Origin: Mycocentrospora acerina
Lineage: Eukaryota > Ascomycota > Dothideomycetes > Pleosporales
Assembly: GCA_022701365.1 (NCBI GenBank)
Contig: JAKUHH010000025.1
Location: 496,001 to 560,000, forward strand
DNA: 64,000 bases
Direction of reading: 5' to 3'
Notes under the pieces: model-generated
What the model saw: only the letters and a program-made list of their open reading frames with translations
The model's database searches: none
Told to the model about the DNA's origin: nothing
Position numbers and translations under genes: made by a program
Part shown: in pieces, positions 1 to 11,923 of the stretch
How the letters are laid out: each line of letters begins with the position of its first letter
Numbering within the stretch: position 1 is the first letter of the stretch

Positions 1-469
1 CCGTGGGTGAAGCCTATACGCAGGGATCCATGCGTGACTACTTTTGAGAGTGCGAGATTCGGCGCTTCGACATCGAAGTCGCCTTTTACGATTTGTAGGT
101 CCGGTGCAATGGCGCGGAGGAACTCGTAGGTTTCGCGGTCGGTGATGTTGCCTAGACAGAGAATTTGCCCGATTTTGCCCGGCGCAAGGAGCTTTTTGAA
201 CTATAAACAGACGGGGTGTGAGTGCGGTTGCGCGTATATTTTCGTGTTTGTGTGAGAGGGAGATGGGATATGCTAGGTAGCTGAGGTAGATGCAGTAACA
301 GAGAGGAATGGGCGGATAGGTGAACGGTGATGGCGTACTTTTGCTGGGATATCCTACGATTCCTGTAAGTTTGTGAGGTCTAGCATTGCGTGTGTGGTAT
401 GTAGAGTCTTACTGCAGCTCTATCTGGTATGAATAGGTCGCCTAGGACCAGCACCAGTCGCGACGCCAT
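1..469 (-). CDS. VPS29: Vps29 retromer subunit (3' end outside window)
   Basis: Retromer subunit Vps29 has a metallophosphoesterase fold and joins Vps35 and Vps26 on endosomes to return cargo to the Golgi. I read three minus-strand exons. Exon 469-413 encodes MASRLVLVLGDLFIPDRAA. Exon 353-339 is only 15 nt and encodes DIPAK. Exon 200-1 begins FKKLLAPGKIGQILCLGNIT and runs past the window edge through VKGDFD. Together they give the Vps29 N-terminus: a GDxHIP-like GDLFIP, then DIPxKFKKLLxPGKI, then a GN turn and RGDFD-like KGDFD. Both introns have GT-AG ends. Without the 15-nt exon the conserved DIPAK segment is lost, and other acceptors give a stop. The identity is secure; the 3' half cannot be seen. 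Confidence 0.9.
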
Positions 470-2867
470 TGTCAAGGTCTCGTGAATGTATTAGACAGCG
501 CAAAGGTAGTGTAGAGGCAGTAAAATCCTTGCGCAGACTTGTACAAGAGCTAGACAGCAGAAACCCCGTTAGGCGCAAGATGTGGTGTGGCTGTGTGGGG
601 AGCTTGGGGAAGCTATGCTGTCACTGTCACTCCAAAGGCGGTGGCAGAACCCAGGATCCGCTGTGATTGATGAGTAAGCCGCTCATACCTTGGCCTCAAT
701 TCATGCCTGAGGTTCTCTGCACACTTTCAAAATCATAATCAACAATTCTAATGAACAAATTTTGTGCAAGCCCCGACGAAAGCCGAACACGAGAGGGACC
801 CTGCGCGGGAGCTAGGATATCTTTATGCTTATTTGCGGTGATTACATGAACGGCAAAAGAAACTATTGAAACGGCAACCAAAGTCCAGCTCAAGGTATCG
901 ATGTGCACTACCAGTCTAGTTTTGAGAAATGTGATGGAGATCTTACCATACAGATTTGAACGGAATACTCTAAATGCCGCATAATTTAGTTCTTTTTTTT
1001 TGTCCCAACATTACACTTCTGAGGAAACTCTCAATCTGGGTCTAGGATTAGCTCGCCATACCAAGTTGAGCGCAAGCCTGAATGGTCACTATCTATGTCT
1101 TCATTTCTGATAGCGTCTATTACTTCATGACTATTTTCTTGAAGTTAAAAAAAAGCCATCGTTGATATTTTGTCTCGTTGTCTTTGGGGTCAAGCCCACA
1201 AGGTCTAATCGCATAGAGTTGGTGAGATTCTGTCCAAGTGCAGACTATACCACCCTTACATCTCTTCATCCCTTCAACACAAGTATGATGAGACCACCAG
1301 GGTTCGTAGATAATACTTTGTTCCATTTCCTTCGGATATAACAACGAATGGGCCTGACTGCACAAATTTTCTAATATTTCAACGTTTTTCTTGGTCACCA
1401 AAGCGTATTCAGACTGTATCCGATATGTTTTAGGTCATATCCAAAACGAATTCTACTATAAAAAAAACTCCGAACCCAATTTACGAATTTATATTTTAGT
1501 TTGTAAAGGACCAATAACCAAAAGCAACGTAAAATCATTTTGTTGGCCTGGGAAAGTGGTACAGACAAAAGCTTGTCATAAGGACGCATGTCGTTACATA
1601 AAGCTCATCTGGATCACATTCATCCCTTTATCAACTCTTCATAAAGTTTGCAACTCGGAAATAGGCATTCGTAATAAATATGCTCGTGTGCAAAATTGTT
1701 CTCAAATTTTAGCATATATTGATTCGTCAAGTCTAAACATCAATAGATCATCCAACGATGTGATTCATTTCTCCGGAGGGTCCTCAATACACTTGCTACC
1801 GATGTCTCAAGGGCGGAAGTAATTTGTAATCTGCCATCCAAAACCAAACATGAAACACCATCTCTTTATTGTACGTGGGTGCTTGTTCTGGCAGTCTCTA
1901 CTTCCACTCGGAATCTCAACTCGTCACCACGCGCAGAAACACTTGTGAAATCGACTCTTAGCCCCGAGTAGTCAACAGCGTATAAATTAAAGCCTGGGAT
2001 ACTGCTGCATATTTAGAGCATCCGTGCCACGGGCTATACCGACTTCAAGGGAATCCGGGGTTGATGCCGTTACGGAAAGCTGAAATGTCGGGAATGAGTC
2101 TAAAAGATCTTTGGACCTGATACAAAAGGGAAAGTTGATTTGAATCCAAGAAAGAGTTTAACCAAGTCTGAGCACCTCTACTATTTTCTCGCCTGTGTTG
2201 GCTTGATATGTTTGGCCATAAACAAAATGCCTACTTCAATCCATGACCAAACCTGTCTAACACATAACGTACTCATGTGGTATTCTCAAACTGGTTCAAA
2301 ATTTTAGGTGCAGTCTCCTGTTCGAATTGTAGCATCAATCGAGGTCAATTTTGGGCATAAATAAAGAAGGCAGACATGTGATAGAGCACAAAAAATGGCC
2401 ACTTCAAGGTTATAGAACGCAGGCTAATTGTGTAAATATATAGCAGCGGCTCAAAACACATTCACAATGATGTACCTTTGTATCCACCATAGAGTTGAGG
2501 ATTTCAAACTTCCTCAGCATGACTGTTGATTGAGCATATCCATGCTTTTAATTTGACGAAGTCACAACTATCCCAGTACTCTGCCTGGGTGGAGACTTAG
2601 TACTGTTTCAAGCCAAGCGATGAGATATGGAGGTTAAGATGAATATGCGACGCTAATGTTTAGCTTGAGTCTACAAAGATATGAGAAGGCGAAAACGCCT
2701 GTCAATTCGTGCGTGCGCAAAGCATGATAGCTGTAAAGATAAACACTCAATATTCGCCGCTTGTTACTAAGAAGCTCCAACCCGTTCAACTCCTCGCAGA
2801 CCAAACAACAACAACGTCCAATAAGCTCTTTGAGAAGCGAACCCAGCAAAGATGAATATAAAAAGCT
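470..2867. other. Gene-free stretch, AT-rich
   Basis: This 2.4 kb holds the VPS29 promoter side and the 3' flank of the peroxiredoxin gene. It is AT-rich from about 900 to 2600. The only long open frames are unrecognised (see the orphan at 1120-1401). I see no tRNA, terminal repeat or transposase trace. Confidence 0.5.
1120..1401 (-). CDS. Unrecognised small ORF, doubtful
   Basis: An open frame of 93 codons within AT-rich DNA. It opens with GTG rather than ATG, so it would have to be an internal exon or a remnant. The peptide has a Trp/Cys-rich core (EPWWSHHTCVEGMKRCKGG, then CTWTESHQL) and a lysine-rich end. I do not recognise a family, see no signal peptide, and find no convincing flanking exon. 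It may be chance or a decayed gene. Confidence 0.15.
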   Translation of the reverse strand: MVTKKNVEILENLCSQAHSLLYPKEMEQSIIYEPWWSHHTCVEGMKRCKGGIVCTWTESHQLYAIRPCGLDPKDNETKYQRWLFFNFKKIVMK

Positions 2868-3690
2868 CTAAGCATCAATCTTCTCTGCAGTATCAGCAAC
2901 CTCATCAGCGGTCTTCGCAGCCTCAGCATCTCCACCCTTGGCCTCTTCACTGCCAACGAGTTTCCTGACGACCTCCACAGTCGCCGCAGGACCGCCGGGC
3001 TCGGCAGCAAGAACTTTGCCCTCCTTGTTGATGACAAATACACCTCGTGTCGTTCCCTTGGGCGACTTCTTCAAGCCAATGGCAGCGATAAGCGTCTGCG
3101 CGGGATCGCACAGAAGCGGATAAGGCAGATTCTGCTTTGTCTTGAACGTCGTGTTTGCCTTGGGGCTGTCGTTGGAGAGGCCAAAGATGCTGTACCCTGT
3201 CGCGGTGAGGGGCGCGTATGAGTCGCGGAAGAGGCAGACTTGTGTAGTGCCTAAAGATGTATTAGTCAGGTGGTTGAACGATTGTGTTGTTACTCATAGG
3301 GTGTCACTTACATCCAGGCGTCGAGGCCTTGGGGTACGTAAATAGCACAACACCGCCCTTGCTCTCTTCTACAAGCTTTGCGAGTGTCGTCTTGTTGCCG
3401 TCGTTGGTCTCGACCTCTCCGCCGAAGGAAGTCAGGTCGACTGTGTCGCCGACCTTGGGCGCGCCAGTAGCAGCGCCGTTGGTTGCTTTAACAACAGCCT
3501 CCTTGACTGCCTCGACAGTCTCGGTGACGGCTTCGGTGGCCTTCTCGACTACGGTCTTCTCGGCAGCTGGCTTCTCCTCGACCTCGGTCTTCTCCGCGAC
3601 TGCCTTCTTCCCCTTGGGCGCAGCCTTCTTCTTGGCTGGGCGCACTGGTGCGGGAGGAGCCTCCTTGCGCTTGCGGAGTTCAACAGGCAT
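2868..3690 (-). CDS. Peroxiredoxin, PrxQ/BCP family (Dot5-like)
   Basis: Thiol peroxidase that reduces hydrogen peroxide and alkyl hydroperoxides using thioredoxin. Two minus-strand exons, 3690-3312 and 3250-2868, give 253 aa. The intron (3251-3311, GTAAGT...TTTAG) splits the codon of the peroxidatic cysteine, C127. That cysteine sits in TPGCTTQVCLFRD, with the resolving cysteine C132 five residues later, the atypical 2-Cys spacing of PrxQ/BCP. Residues 1-80 are a Lys/Ala/Glu/Val-rich low-complexity extension with a basic KKKAAPKGKK patch. This resembles the nuclear yeast Dot5, so a nuclear location is inferred. The C-terminus is also acidic and low-complexity. Family certain, location uncertain. 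Confidence 0.88.
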
Positions 3691-4927
3691 GATGACTGAG
3701 TAGGTAGTCGCGAAACTGGCGCGTTTGTGTTAGGGTTGCGAAATGCGACGGCTAGAACGTAATGCGCGGATAGCGTTGAAGGGGGGAGGTTGAGGCGCTT
3801 ACTATATGCTGCCCACGGGAAAACTGGAATATCACGGGCACGATGTCAAGGAGCGTGCTGTGTGCAATGTACAGGTCGCAAGCAGTAAAACGCGTTGGTC
3901 AAAGTTGCGAGCGCAGTCGAGGCGCGGGTCTCGAAGCTCGAAACTCCCAACCTCCTCCCTTGGCAATTGTCCAGATTGACTTTAGCCAGCTTACATGAGC
4001 TGCGTCTTCCATGGCCTTAATTCGTGATTCGGGCGATCTGGGATGCGAACGCCGTCTCATTGGTTGTTGCGAGTGAGGAGCTTTGCAATGCGCGTTCTGC
4101 AGGTCAACACACCTATTCCCAACTTGTCCTAGCTACCGTTCCCGCGCCCCCGCTTCAACGGCTTCAGTTTCGCCTCTGCCTCTAGAGAGAACCCTTCTGT
4201 GAGACATGACGGTGGCCATACTTCTCACAAATGATGGTGTCTGCACTCCCAGTTTTGTGAGTTTGCAAAGACAATGCTGTTCAGAATCATAGTAGCATGT
4301 GCTAGCAAAACATTCGACTAATCGTGGCTCGCTCCGATCCTTTGAATCTAAACTGTCCAGGGCCACCATGTATGATTTTATGGACCAAGGGGTTGCGTTT
4401 AATCGTCTGCTACACTGTTAACTTCCATGTGCTTATAAGAAGGCGAATCTATAAAATTCCAAATTTTGTCCCGTGCGAAATTTGACCTTGAGATACTTAA
4501 GAGTAATATCTAGGGTCGAGGTCGAGAACTTCTGTACCCAGGTTCTGTTTTATTTGAGGCTACGTCATATTCCTCTTCTTCTCAATTTTTTTCTATACCA
4601 TTCGTTGCCATCCACTCGGCTATGTCTTGTGATCAGGCCCTTATGGGAATGAACCGTAGTTGCACAAGCTTGAGCTCCATGGTTTAGTTTATCTCGGTCG
4701 TCCTTATTTTATCACTGGTCACAACTTCCGTGTGTTTAGCTCTCATCGTCATCTCCCCCTCAACGCTTGCACGAATTTTATCTAAGTCACTCAATCTTTG
4801 ACTATAAGTTGCACCCATTTTCTCCCCTTCCAGCAACACATCCTCTCTCTTCTACATTCACGTCTACTGCCTTTCAGTAATCTTCTAATTTCTAATTATC
4901 CCTTTATTTCAATCCTCATTCATAGAA
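3691..4927. other. Intergenic, promoter region of two genes
   Basis: This 1.2 kb separates the divergent peroxiredoxin and transporter genes. The last 120 bases before the transporter ATG (about 4800-4927) are pyrimidine-rich, typical of a fungal core promoter and 5' UTR. No RNA gene or repeat seen. Confidence 0.5.
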
Positions 4928-6852
4928 ATGGCCGCCGTTAGAGAGAGAACCGAGAGTGCCAACTCGGCGCTGATTGCTCAACAGTCTTCGAAAGAGAAGA
5001 CGAGTAATGTGAGCGAAGGTATTCTGCAGCAACAGGTCACTGTTGCTTCTTCGAACGTGGAAGGACAGGTCACGGCAGCTCCAGAGAACGATGTCTTTGG
5101 CAGTGAAGAGGGGGCCGAGACGGCATACAAGACTTGCGATTGGTGGTATGTATCAATGGTCTTTTGTATCTTCATTGGCATTTCAACACAGAGTCAAGGC
5201 TAGGAAACATATTTGGATGCTTTAACAGACACGTTTATCAAGCTCTTTTCATCGCTACATTCCACTCACATTCTTTCACAAACCAAGCTGACTTGGCTCG
5301 TAAAGGCACACCGGCATCCGTATTTTCGTTCCTCCCTCCTTTCTCTTCAAACCACTAACTTCATCAGTGATGATGGCCGAAAACGTTTCGCTGGGTGTTC
5401 TCGCCCTCCCACAAGCACTTGCGATTCTTGGCCTCGTCCCTGGCCTACTCTGCATTTGTCTCCTCGGCCTGATCGCCACCTATACAGGGTGGATAATCGG
5501 GGAATTCAAGCTTGCACACCCAAAAGTGCAGTCTTTTGCTGATTGTGGCTTCCTGATCGCAGGGCCCATCGGCCGCGAGATACTCGCCGTGGCTCAGGTG
5601 CTCATCTTGATCTTTGTCATGAGTGCACATATCTTGACGTTTTCGGTGGCCCTGAGCGTCATTACAGAGCATGGGGCTTGCACTATCATTTTTAGTGTTG
5701 TGGGGTTGCTGGTGTGCTTTTTCTTTGGTCTGCCGAGGACGTTCAAAAACGTCAGCCACTTCAGCATCTTTTGTAAGATTCTCTCTCAAATTTAGAGAAA
5801 TGAGTAAGAGAGTTGGGTTGCTAACGAAGCTAGCCTGTATCTCCATTGTCGTTGCCGTCCTGGTAGCGATGATCTCTATTGGCACCGAGAAGCCAGACAT
5901 GGGCGACATCCTCGTCATACGCAAAGGCATCCCACTCGTTAAAGGGTTGGGGCCTGTCATGAACATCATCCTGGCATACAGTTAGTTCTCTTTTCGCTTC
6001 TCTTAACTCATCCATCAGAGCTGATTCTCCCCAGCTGGTCACGTCGCCTTCTTTTCCTTCCAGGCGGAGCTCAAAAACCCGGCAGACTTTCGAAAGGCCC
6101 TGTTATTCTCCCAATCCATCGCCATCACCTTCTACATGACCATATCCGTCGTGATATACTACTTCGCTGGTCCACTCGTTGCCTCCCCCGCGCTTGGCTC
6201 CGCGTCTCCCCTCATGAGCAAAATCTGCTTCGGCCTTGCCATTCCGACTATTGTGGTCGCTGGCGTGGTCAACGGCAGTGTGGCATGCAAGTACATCTAC
6301 TTGAGAGTATGGGCCGGCACAAACGTGGTACATAGTAACAGTCGGAAGAGTCTAGGAAGCTGGGCAGGGATTTGCGTAGGGATGTGGTGTGTGGGCTGGG
6401 TGCTGGCGGAGGCTGTACCGAACTTCAACTTGCTGTTGGGGTTGATTGGGGCACTATTTGGAAGCTGGTTCAGCTGTAAGTCACCTTGAGTATTTCCTGT
6501 TACTTCTACTCATTGCGTTGTTACCGTTATGGAGGCTATTGGCTTACGAGTGTACAGATGCGCTTCCGCCCATGCTGTGGATGTATCAGCACAAGGGCAA
6601 GCTGCTTTCATCGAAAGGCATGATTGCGCTTACCACTTTGAACTCGGTAGTTCTTGTCATGGGTATTACGATTGTGAGTTTTAACCCCTTATCTGATGCA
6701 TGTTTGCAAGGCGAAGCTAATCTATGATGCAGTTTGGCCTGGGAATGTGGTCGTCGGGGTGGGAGCTTAAGAATGGATCCGGCGGTAAGGTGTTCTCGTG
6801 CGCGAACAACTGGAGTCCTGTCAGCTGGGTCGGAGAGAATGTGAAGGCCTGA
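4928..6852 (+). CDS. Amino acid transporter (AAAP / N-system type)
   Basis: Integral membrane amino acid permease of the amino acid/auxin permease family, like fungal neutral amino acid transporters. Six exons: 4928-5165, 5368-5772, 5834-5980, 6035-6475, 6558-6673 and 6733-6852, for 488 aa. The N-terminal ~70 residues are polar and cytosolic. The first membrane segment starts at CDWWYVSMVFLMMAENVSLG, matching the family pattern WWxxxxLMIAExxSLG. About ten hydrophobic segments follow, including GHVAFFSFQAELKNPADFRK, typical of these permeases. Intron 1 is long (202 nt). Its donor at 5166 was chosen because it alone gives the phase needed for the family motif; a nearer GTATGT at 5148 does not. 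Substrate not predictable. Confidence 0.85.
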
Positions 6853-7365
6853 TGGCTTTGATGTTTTGTCTCTGTGCATGACTGTGTTGTCCACGATGGT
6901 TGAATATGCTCTAGCCAGTTGACTTCCGCGTTACTTCTTTCGACTAGGTAGTCATGACAGTAGACCATGTCAGATACTTACGATCTTTTTCATAATGTTT
7001 TACTTTGAGTTTGGGCGGTTCTGTTTATGTCCAACATTTGTGGATCGCCCAGTGTTCCATGTCAGGGCTTCGTTTCTTGCATGAGTGCTAAGAGGTAGAA
7101 GTTTCATATCTAATTGCTGACCAAGTTGTATGGGCTTTATTTCGCAATAAGATTCATTTTGATAGATTAGTTTCGATAGCAGACTGATAAGACACTTCAT
7201 AAGGTTTGACAGATTCAGTCCAGTAGTAATTTATATGTACATACCAATTCGGGAAACACATCATTCGATGTCTGAGTCTCGGTTTACCAAATTTGCAATC
7301 AATATATCAGCATGAATAAGAACGGCCTTGCTTCTCTGCACTCCATGTACAACTAACTCTCAGCA
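6853..7365. other. Intergenic between convergent genes
   Basis: About 0.5 kb of shared 3' flank of the transporter (plus) and the DUF1996 gene (minus). No feature recognised. Confidence 0.5.
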
Positions 7366-8322
7366 TCAAGCCTCAACACCCCTCGCCACGCGGCTCCTCA
7401 TCCACGCCGCCAAACTCCTCTTCTGCATCATCTTGACACTTTCTGCATAGTTTCCTGTGCCATTCCCTGGATCCGCATCAGTAGCCTTGCACGTGCTCCC
7501 CGCCTTGTAGGTCCCCAACGCGCCATCCACACCGCCAAACACACGCTTATCCTTTGTCGTAGCCAGCATATTCTCCGCCGCCTCCTTTGTCCAGCCATTG
7601 ATGAAGTCACCGTGCGAGCAGTACGCATTCCCGCACGCGAGCTTAAACGGCGCAGTCCCTGACCACCCGTTTGGCAGCACCTTGCGCAGATCATACCTCA
7701 CGCTGAAGCGTAGCTGGGGCATCGAGGACATGCCCGTCGGGCACGTGCGACCACCTACTTTGTAGGCCGTCTCGAGTGTCGTCGGGTTGACGCACGAGGG
7801 GAAGTAGATGAGCTGCTGGAGATGGGTAGCGCATGTTTTGCTTGGGAAACCGTTTGCATCGAGTGGGCTTTCAGAGCCCTCGCAGAACCAGGTTGCCTTT
7901 GCGTTGGCGTCCATGTCTGCTGCTGTCTTTGCGGCCGAGTTGCCCGCGACGAGAGCGACGTTCTGCGGGATGGCAACTTGTGCCTCTCCCTCGCCGAGGT
8001 TGTAGTACGCGCTGAATCGCATGACGGGGATGGGCGAGTAGGAAGCGCCTCCGTCGGTGGTGTAGAGCGGCGTGGGGACCCAGTAGACGCTTAGGTCATT
8101 TGGGTTCTCGGCGTTTGTGCATCCGGATTGGAGTTGGGCGCTGGTGTTTGTGGTGAGGGTGACGGCGTCGGAGCCGAAGAAGGAGTGCAGATGGGATTTG
8201 TATTGGCCGGGGACGACGATAGGGTCGATGTTTTTGAGCATAAAGGGCGAGGGCATGCTGACCACAGTGTAGGCGTGGGCGAGCCCCGAAAGGGAGAGGA
8301 GGAAGAGAGAGACTGTAGACAT
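7366..8322 (-). CDS. Secreted DUF1996-domain protein
   Basis: Single-exon gene for 318 aa. The first ~17 residues (MSTVSLFLLSLSGLAHA) are a signal peptide. The mature part is a DUF1996 domain: an HLHSFFGSD motif near the start, NDLSVYWVPTPLY, MRFSAYYN, a Cys-containing ITYFP-like LIYFPSC segment, and ACGNAYCSHGDFINGW near the end. In such proteins the His and Cys positions are conserved, but the biochemical role is not established; some family members are wall-associated or induced by surfactants. The frame stays open upstream to 8625, but the ATG at 8322 is the one that makes the signal peptide. The last ~20 residues are basic. Confidence 0.85.
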   Translation of the reverse strand: MSTVSLFLLSLSGLAHAYTVVSMPSPFMLKNIDPIVVPGQYKSHLHSFFGSDAVTLTTNTSAQLQSGCTNAENPNDLSVYWVPTPLYTTDGGASYSPIPVMRFSAYYNLGEGEAQVAIPQNVALVAGNSAAKTAADMDANAKATWFCEGSESPLDANGFPSKTCATHLQQLIYFPSCVNPTTLETAYKVGGRTCPTGMSSMPQLRFSVRYDLRKVLPNGWSGTAPFKLACGNAYCSHGDFINGWTKEAAENMLATTKDKRVFGGVDGALGTYKAGSTCKATDADPGNGTGNYAESVKMMQKRSLAAWMRSRVARGVEA

Positions 8323-9371
8323 TTTTTTGTTGTGGATGGATTGCTCTGGATTGATTTGGCTTGACTTGACTCGACTTGGGTGGAAGGAAGTAAATGGGGG
8401 TTTTAAAAAAAGGATCAACCTTTGAGAAACGAATGAATGAATGAGTGAATGAACAAATGAACGAATGAACGGAATACACAATATCCCAACAGAAGCGATA
8501 GAAAAGTCTTCGATACTTCTTCTCTCCATCCAACCCACCCTCTGTATCTTATATATTACCCCTCCCCCCATAACTTCACCACCCGTCCGTCTACCCGTCC
8601 CAAATTTCCCTTCCTCCTCTGACATACCAACATGTCACACCCTCCCGCCCTCTCATTGGCTCCTGTCGTGCTTCAAAACGTCTAGATCCCACAATGACAG
8701 GTTTCGAAACAGAACGTTGGCACGCCCCCTTGTTTATGTTTCGGATGGACGGGGCGGGAACTAGCAGTGCAAATACAAGGGGGTGCATGAACAAGCAAGA
8801 AATACGAAGTAAACGCTTGATACCACAGAAATTTAACGAATCTTTCCCAAACCAATAGAAACCTCTAAATATTTCTTACGCAAGCAGAAGATACCTACTT
8901 AGGTATTGGCTGGTTCATTAATCTTCTAACTATTCACTAAAGAACAATTTAACTATTGTTTCTCACTTTGTCAGGATTCCTATAATCAGCTGTGGGATGC
9001 TTTGTATTTCTCGCTCGCTCAGTTACCCCCTTGTTTACGGATCTATCTACACGCACGAGGTGTGTGGGTCGAAGGATGGATGTATAGAGTGGGCCGCGCG
9101 TGTTAGGATTTTTTTAGGTTGCTGTGCAGGATTGTGAATGTTTGCAGGTGCTGGCTGGGATGGAGGATTTGACGACAAGGACAGGGATGCTAGGGCGGAG
9201 TTTTTGATACCAGCGATAAGGCATTGTAGTCATGCACACGCTCTTGTAGGGTAAACCAGTCTTAGCTGTCACTTCTTTTATTCGGTCTGTTTACTTTTCA
9301 AGCCACATCATCTGTCTCGTCTCTGATCATGAAATCCATCATGTGCTACATTCCCGCTATCTGGACTCCTC
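8323..9371. other. Intergenic, promoter of DUF1996 gene
   Basis: This 1 kb holds the DUF1996 promoter with a GAAT-type microsatellite at 8431-8470, then AT-rich DNA, and from about 9000 the 3' flank of the monooxygenase. No other feature. Confidence 0.45.
8431..8470. repeat. Imperfect GAAT/GAAC tetranucleotide repeat
   Basis: About ten tandem units of GAAT with GAGT, GAAC and AAAT variants, 110-150 bases upstream of the DUF1996 start codon. Confidence 0.8.
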
Positions 9372-10942
9372 TCACGTGCTAACCTTGCTAAACACCAATC
9401 CGTCGTTCAGGTCGCCCCTCTCTGCTCTCCACCGATCCACAAAGTAAAAGTCTCTCGGTCGCCACGGGCCTCTGCTCCCGCAATTCGGCAGCCTGTTCTC
9501 CGAATTCTTGATATATGTGCTCTTCAAAGGGCTCGCCGACACAGGGTTCTTCTTGTCCTCCTCGCTAATCTGGGGCGTCACGGAAGTGTACCCGTTGTCG
9601 TCCATGTGTTTGATGATTCTTGTGAAAAGGCGCGATGCAGTATCACTACCAAGCGTCCATGAGGCGTTCCAGTACCCGATAATCTGCCCAAGATTGGGCA
9701 CATTGGACAGCATGCTGAAGCGCCAGAGGTACTCGGAGGGGACGTCTATTTTCTTGCCATCAACGCTCAGGTCGACGCCACCAAGGAAACGCAGGTTGAG
9801 ACCTGTGGCGGTGATGATGATGTCTGCGTCGAGTTTATTGCCGCCGTCAAGCTCGATGCCGTCTGCTACGACGGACTTGATAGTGTCGGTAACGATTTGT
9901 GCGCGCTCGCTGGAGAGACACTCGAAGAAGTCGCCGTCGGGACACAGGCAGAGACGCTGTTCCCAGGGGTTGTAGCCAGGCTTGAAGTGCGGGTCCATAG
10001 GGAAGTCGGCGGGGAGTTGCTTTCGGGTCTCTTTGCGAATGATTTGGGCGGCGCGTGTAGGGAAGTACATGCAGAAGTAGTACAAGACAGTTGGGAGGAG
10101 GATAAACTTGAAGCCTGTTGTAGTTGTTAGTACCAGCAAGTTGACGTGAGGGGGATGTGGGGGGTTCGCATACGCTTCCATCTCAGCACCATCCACTGCG
10201 GCAGCCACTTCTCCATGAGGGTCTTGGTCCCGGGCTTTGGCTGGGGCATGCTCAGAACGTAGCTCGGCGAGCGCTGCAGCTGTGTGATCTTGGCAACACC
10301 CTCGTTCAACAGGGCAGGAAGCAGCGTGATGGCCGTAGCACCCGACCCAATGACGACGACCTTCTTGCCCTTGAAGTCGAGGTCCTCGGGCCAGAACTGG
10401 GGATGCACTGTGCGGCCCTTGAAGTCGTCTATGCCAGGAATGCGTGCCGACATGGGCTTCTCGTAGCTGTAGTAGCCGGTACCCATGATGACCCACCTGG
10501 CATAGTAGACGACTCTCCGGGCCTCGTCGCCAACGTCAACGTTGACGACCCAGCGCTGCTGGTCGCTCCTCCAGTTCATGCTGACCACCTTCTGGCGGAA
10601 GCGGATCTTCTTGTCGATGCCAAACTTCTCGGCCGTCTCGTTCAGGTAGGCCATGATGCTCTCGCCCGTCGCGATGGGGTTTTTGGCCTTCCACGGATTG
10701 AACTCGAAGCCCAGCGTGTGCAGGTCCGAGTCGGAGCGCACGCCGGGGTAGCGGAACTGGCTCCATGTCCCGCCGAGCTCGTGGCGGCCCTCGAGGACGG
10801 CATACGAGGAACCAGGCAGCTGTGTCTGCACACGGTAGGCGGCGTTGATGCCAGAAATGCCGCTGCCGATGATGAGCACGTCCAGATCGGTGGGCGAGGT
10901 GCCGTTCTGGCCATGGCCGTTCGTGGAAGCATGGCCGTTCAT
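9372..10942 (-). CDS. Baeyer-Villiger-type flavin monooxygenase
   Basis: FAD- and NADPH-dependent monooxygenase. Exons 10942-10174 and 10114-9372 give 503 aa; the intron is 59 nt (GTATGC...ACAACAG). The FAD-binding Rossmann motif is LIIGSGISGINAAYRV (residues ~23-38, GSGISG at 26-31). It is followed by GGTWSQFRYPGVRSDSD (~57-73). The type I Baeyer-Villiger signature FxGxxxHxxxWP is exact at residues 174-185 (FKGRTVHPQFWP). The second dinucleotide motif GSGATA lies at ~199-204. The late segment DIIITATGLNL is the usual ATG motif of flavin monooxygenases. These enzymes turn ketones into esters or lactones; the substrate is unknown. The frame is open upstream with no ATG before 10942. Next minus-strand gene upstream is an enoyl-CoA hydratase/isomerase. 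Confidence 0.88.
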
Positions 10943-11923
10943 GTTGACGTCGCGGGGTGAGTATGCGACGCGCGAACGATTGCTGACGCTTGGCGACAGG
11001 GAGGGTTGATGCAGGTACGCGGCGCGATGCGAGGTAGACAAACGTGGGGTATATCTGGTCGTTGGCTGACTGCCAGTGCGAGGCTTCCTTCCCAAATGGC
11101 AAAAGCAACGTCAAGCAACGCTGATGGAAAAGCACATGTCCCAAGCATGGGCCCACGACGCCCATATATCCCCACACTCGCCTCCCCCCAAGCATGTCTA
11201 CGCAGCGTGGGACTTACCCCATCTGGACAAAACATTGTGCCTCGGAGCAGCAGTAGCAGGCAACACCATGACGTGGAACATGGCTTCTCGCTGTGTTAAT
11301 TCGGCGGGTGACACTAATCCAGGGCAAGAGTCTGCCGAGGCATCTCGTGCTTTGAGACTGAAAGTGATCGTCTGGTCTGGTCACCACCGCACCACAATGC
11401 GGACATTGGTCCTGTGCTGTGCCATGGACGAAACAGTATGATGTGTCTGCAGCAAGTGAGGGGTTGCCCGCTTGTGGCTGTAGCAGCTGCGTGCGTTGTG
11501 GGTACTCTACTGGACAACTGCAAGCCCCGGAAAGCCAAGGACCCCGAGCCGGAATCTTCCATGGATCGTCAGTCCGATTTCAGTAGACTTCAAGGGCTGC
11601 TGTGATATGTGACTAAATAATGATTTGCACAGCCAGCACTGAAGACAAGCATGCTCCCGAGGCAAGTCTGCCCATGCACGGACGAATTCTTTGTCCACGA
11701 TGCAGGCATAGTCGTAGCAGGTCAGCAAGAGATCATCAGCATGTGATGACGAGGAGAAAGAAGAAGATTAAGTGGTAAGACGTAAATGGGAATTGATCAA
11801 AGTGAGAAGACTAACAGGAGACGCAGGTAACCCAGAACAGCACCTGATAGCTCAAACACAATGCAAAGACCCACTATTATCCCACCCCAGCACACGATCA
11901 TGCTCCTCTCCCTCCCCTCTTCA
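10943..11923. other. Intergenic, promoter of monooxygenase
   Basis: About 1 kb between the monooxygenase start and the stop of the hydratase/isomerase gene. Open frames here are short and in conflicting registers. No known domain, repeat or RNA gene seen. Confidence 0.45.

Noticed and set aside
5148..5229. Alternative donor GTATGT for transporter intron 1, with an extra exon at 5192-5310
   Set aside because: It puts an unrelated sequence between WW and MMAE or changes the phase. The donor at 5166 gives a direct in-frame join.
10157..10960. Plus-strand frame of 267 codons
   Set aside because: It is antisense to the first exon of the monooxygenase and has no domain.
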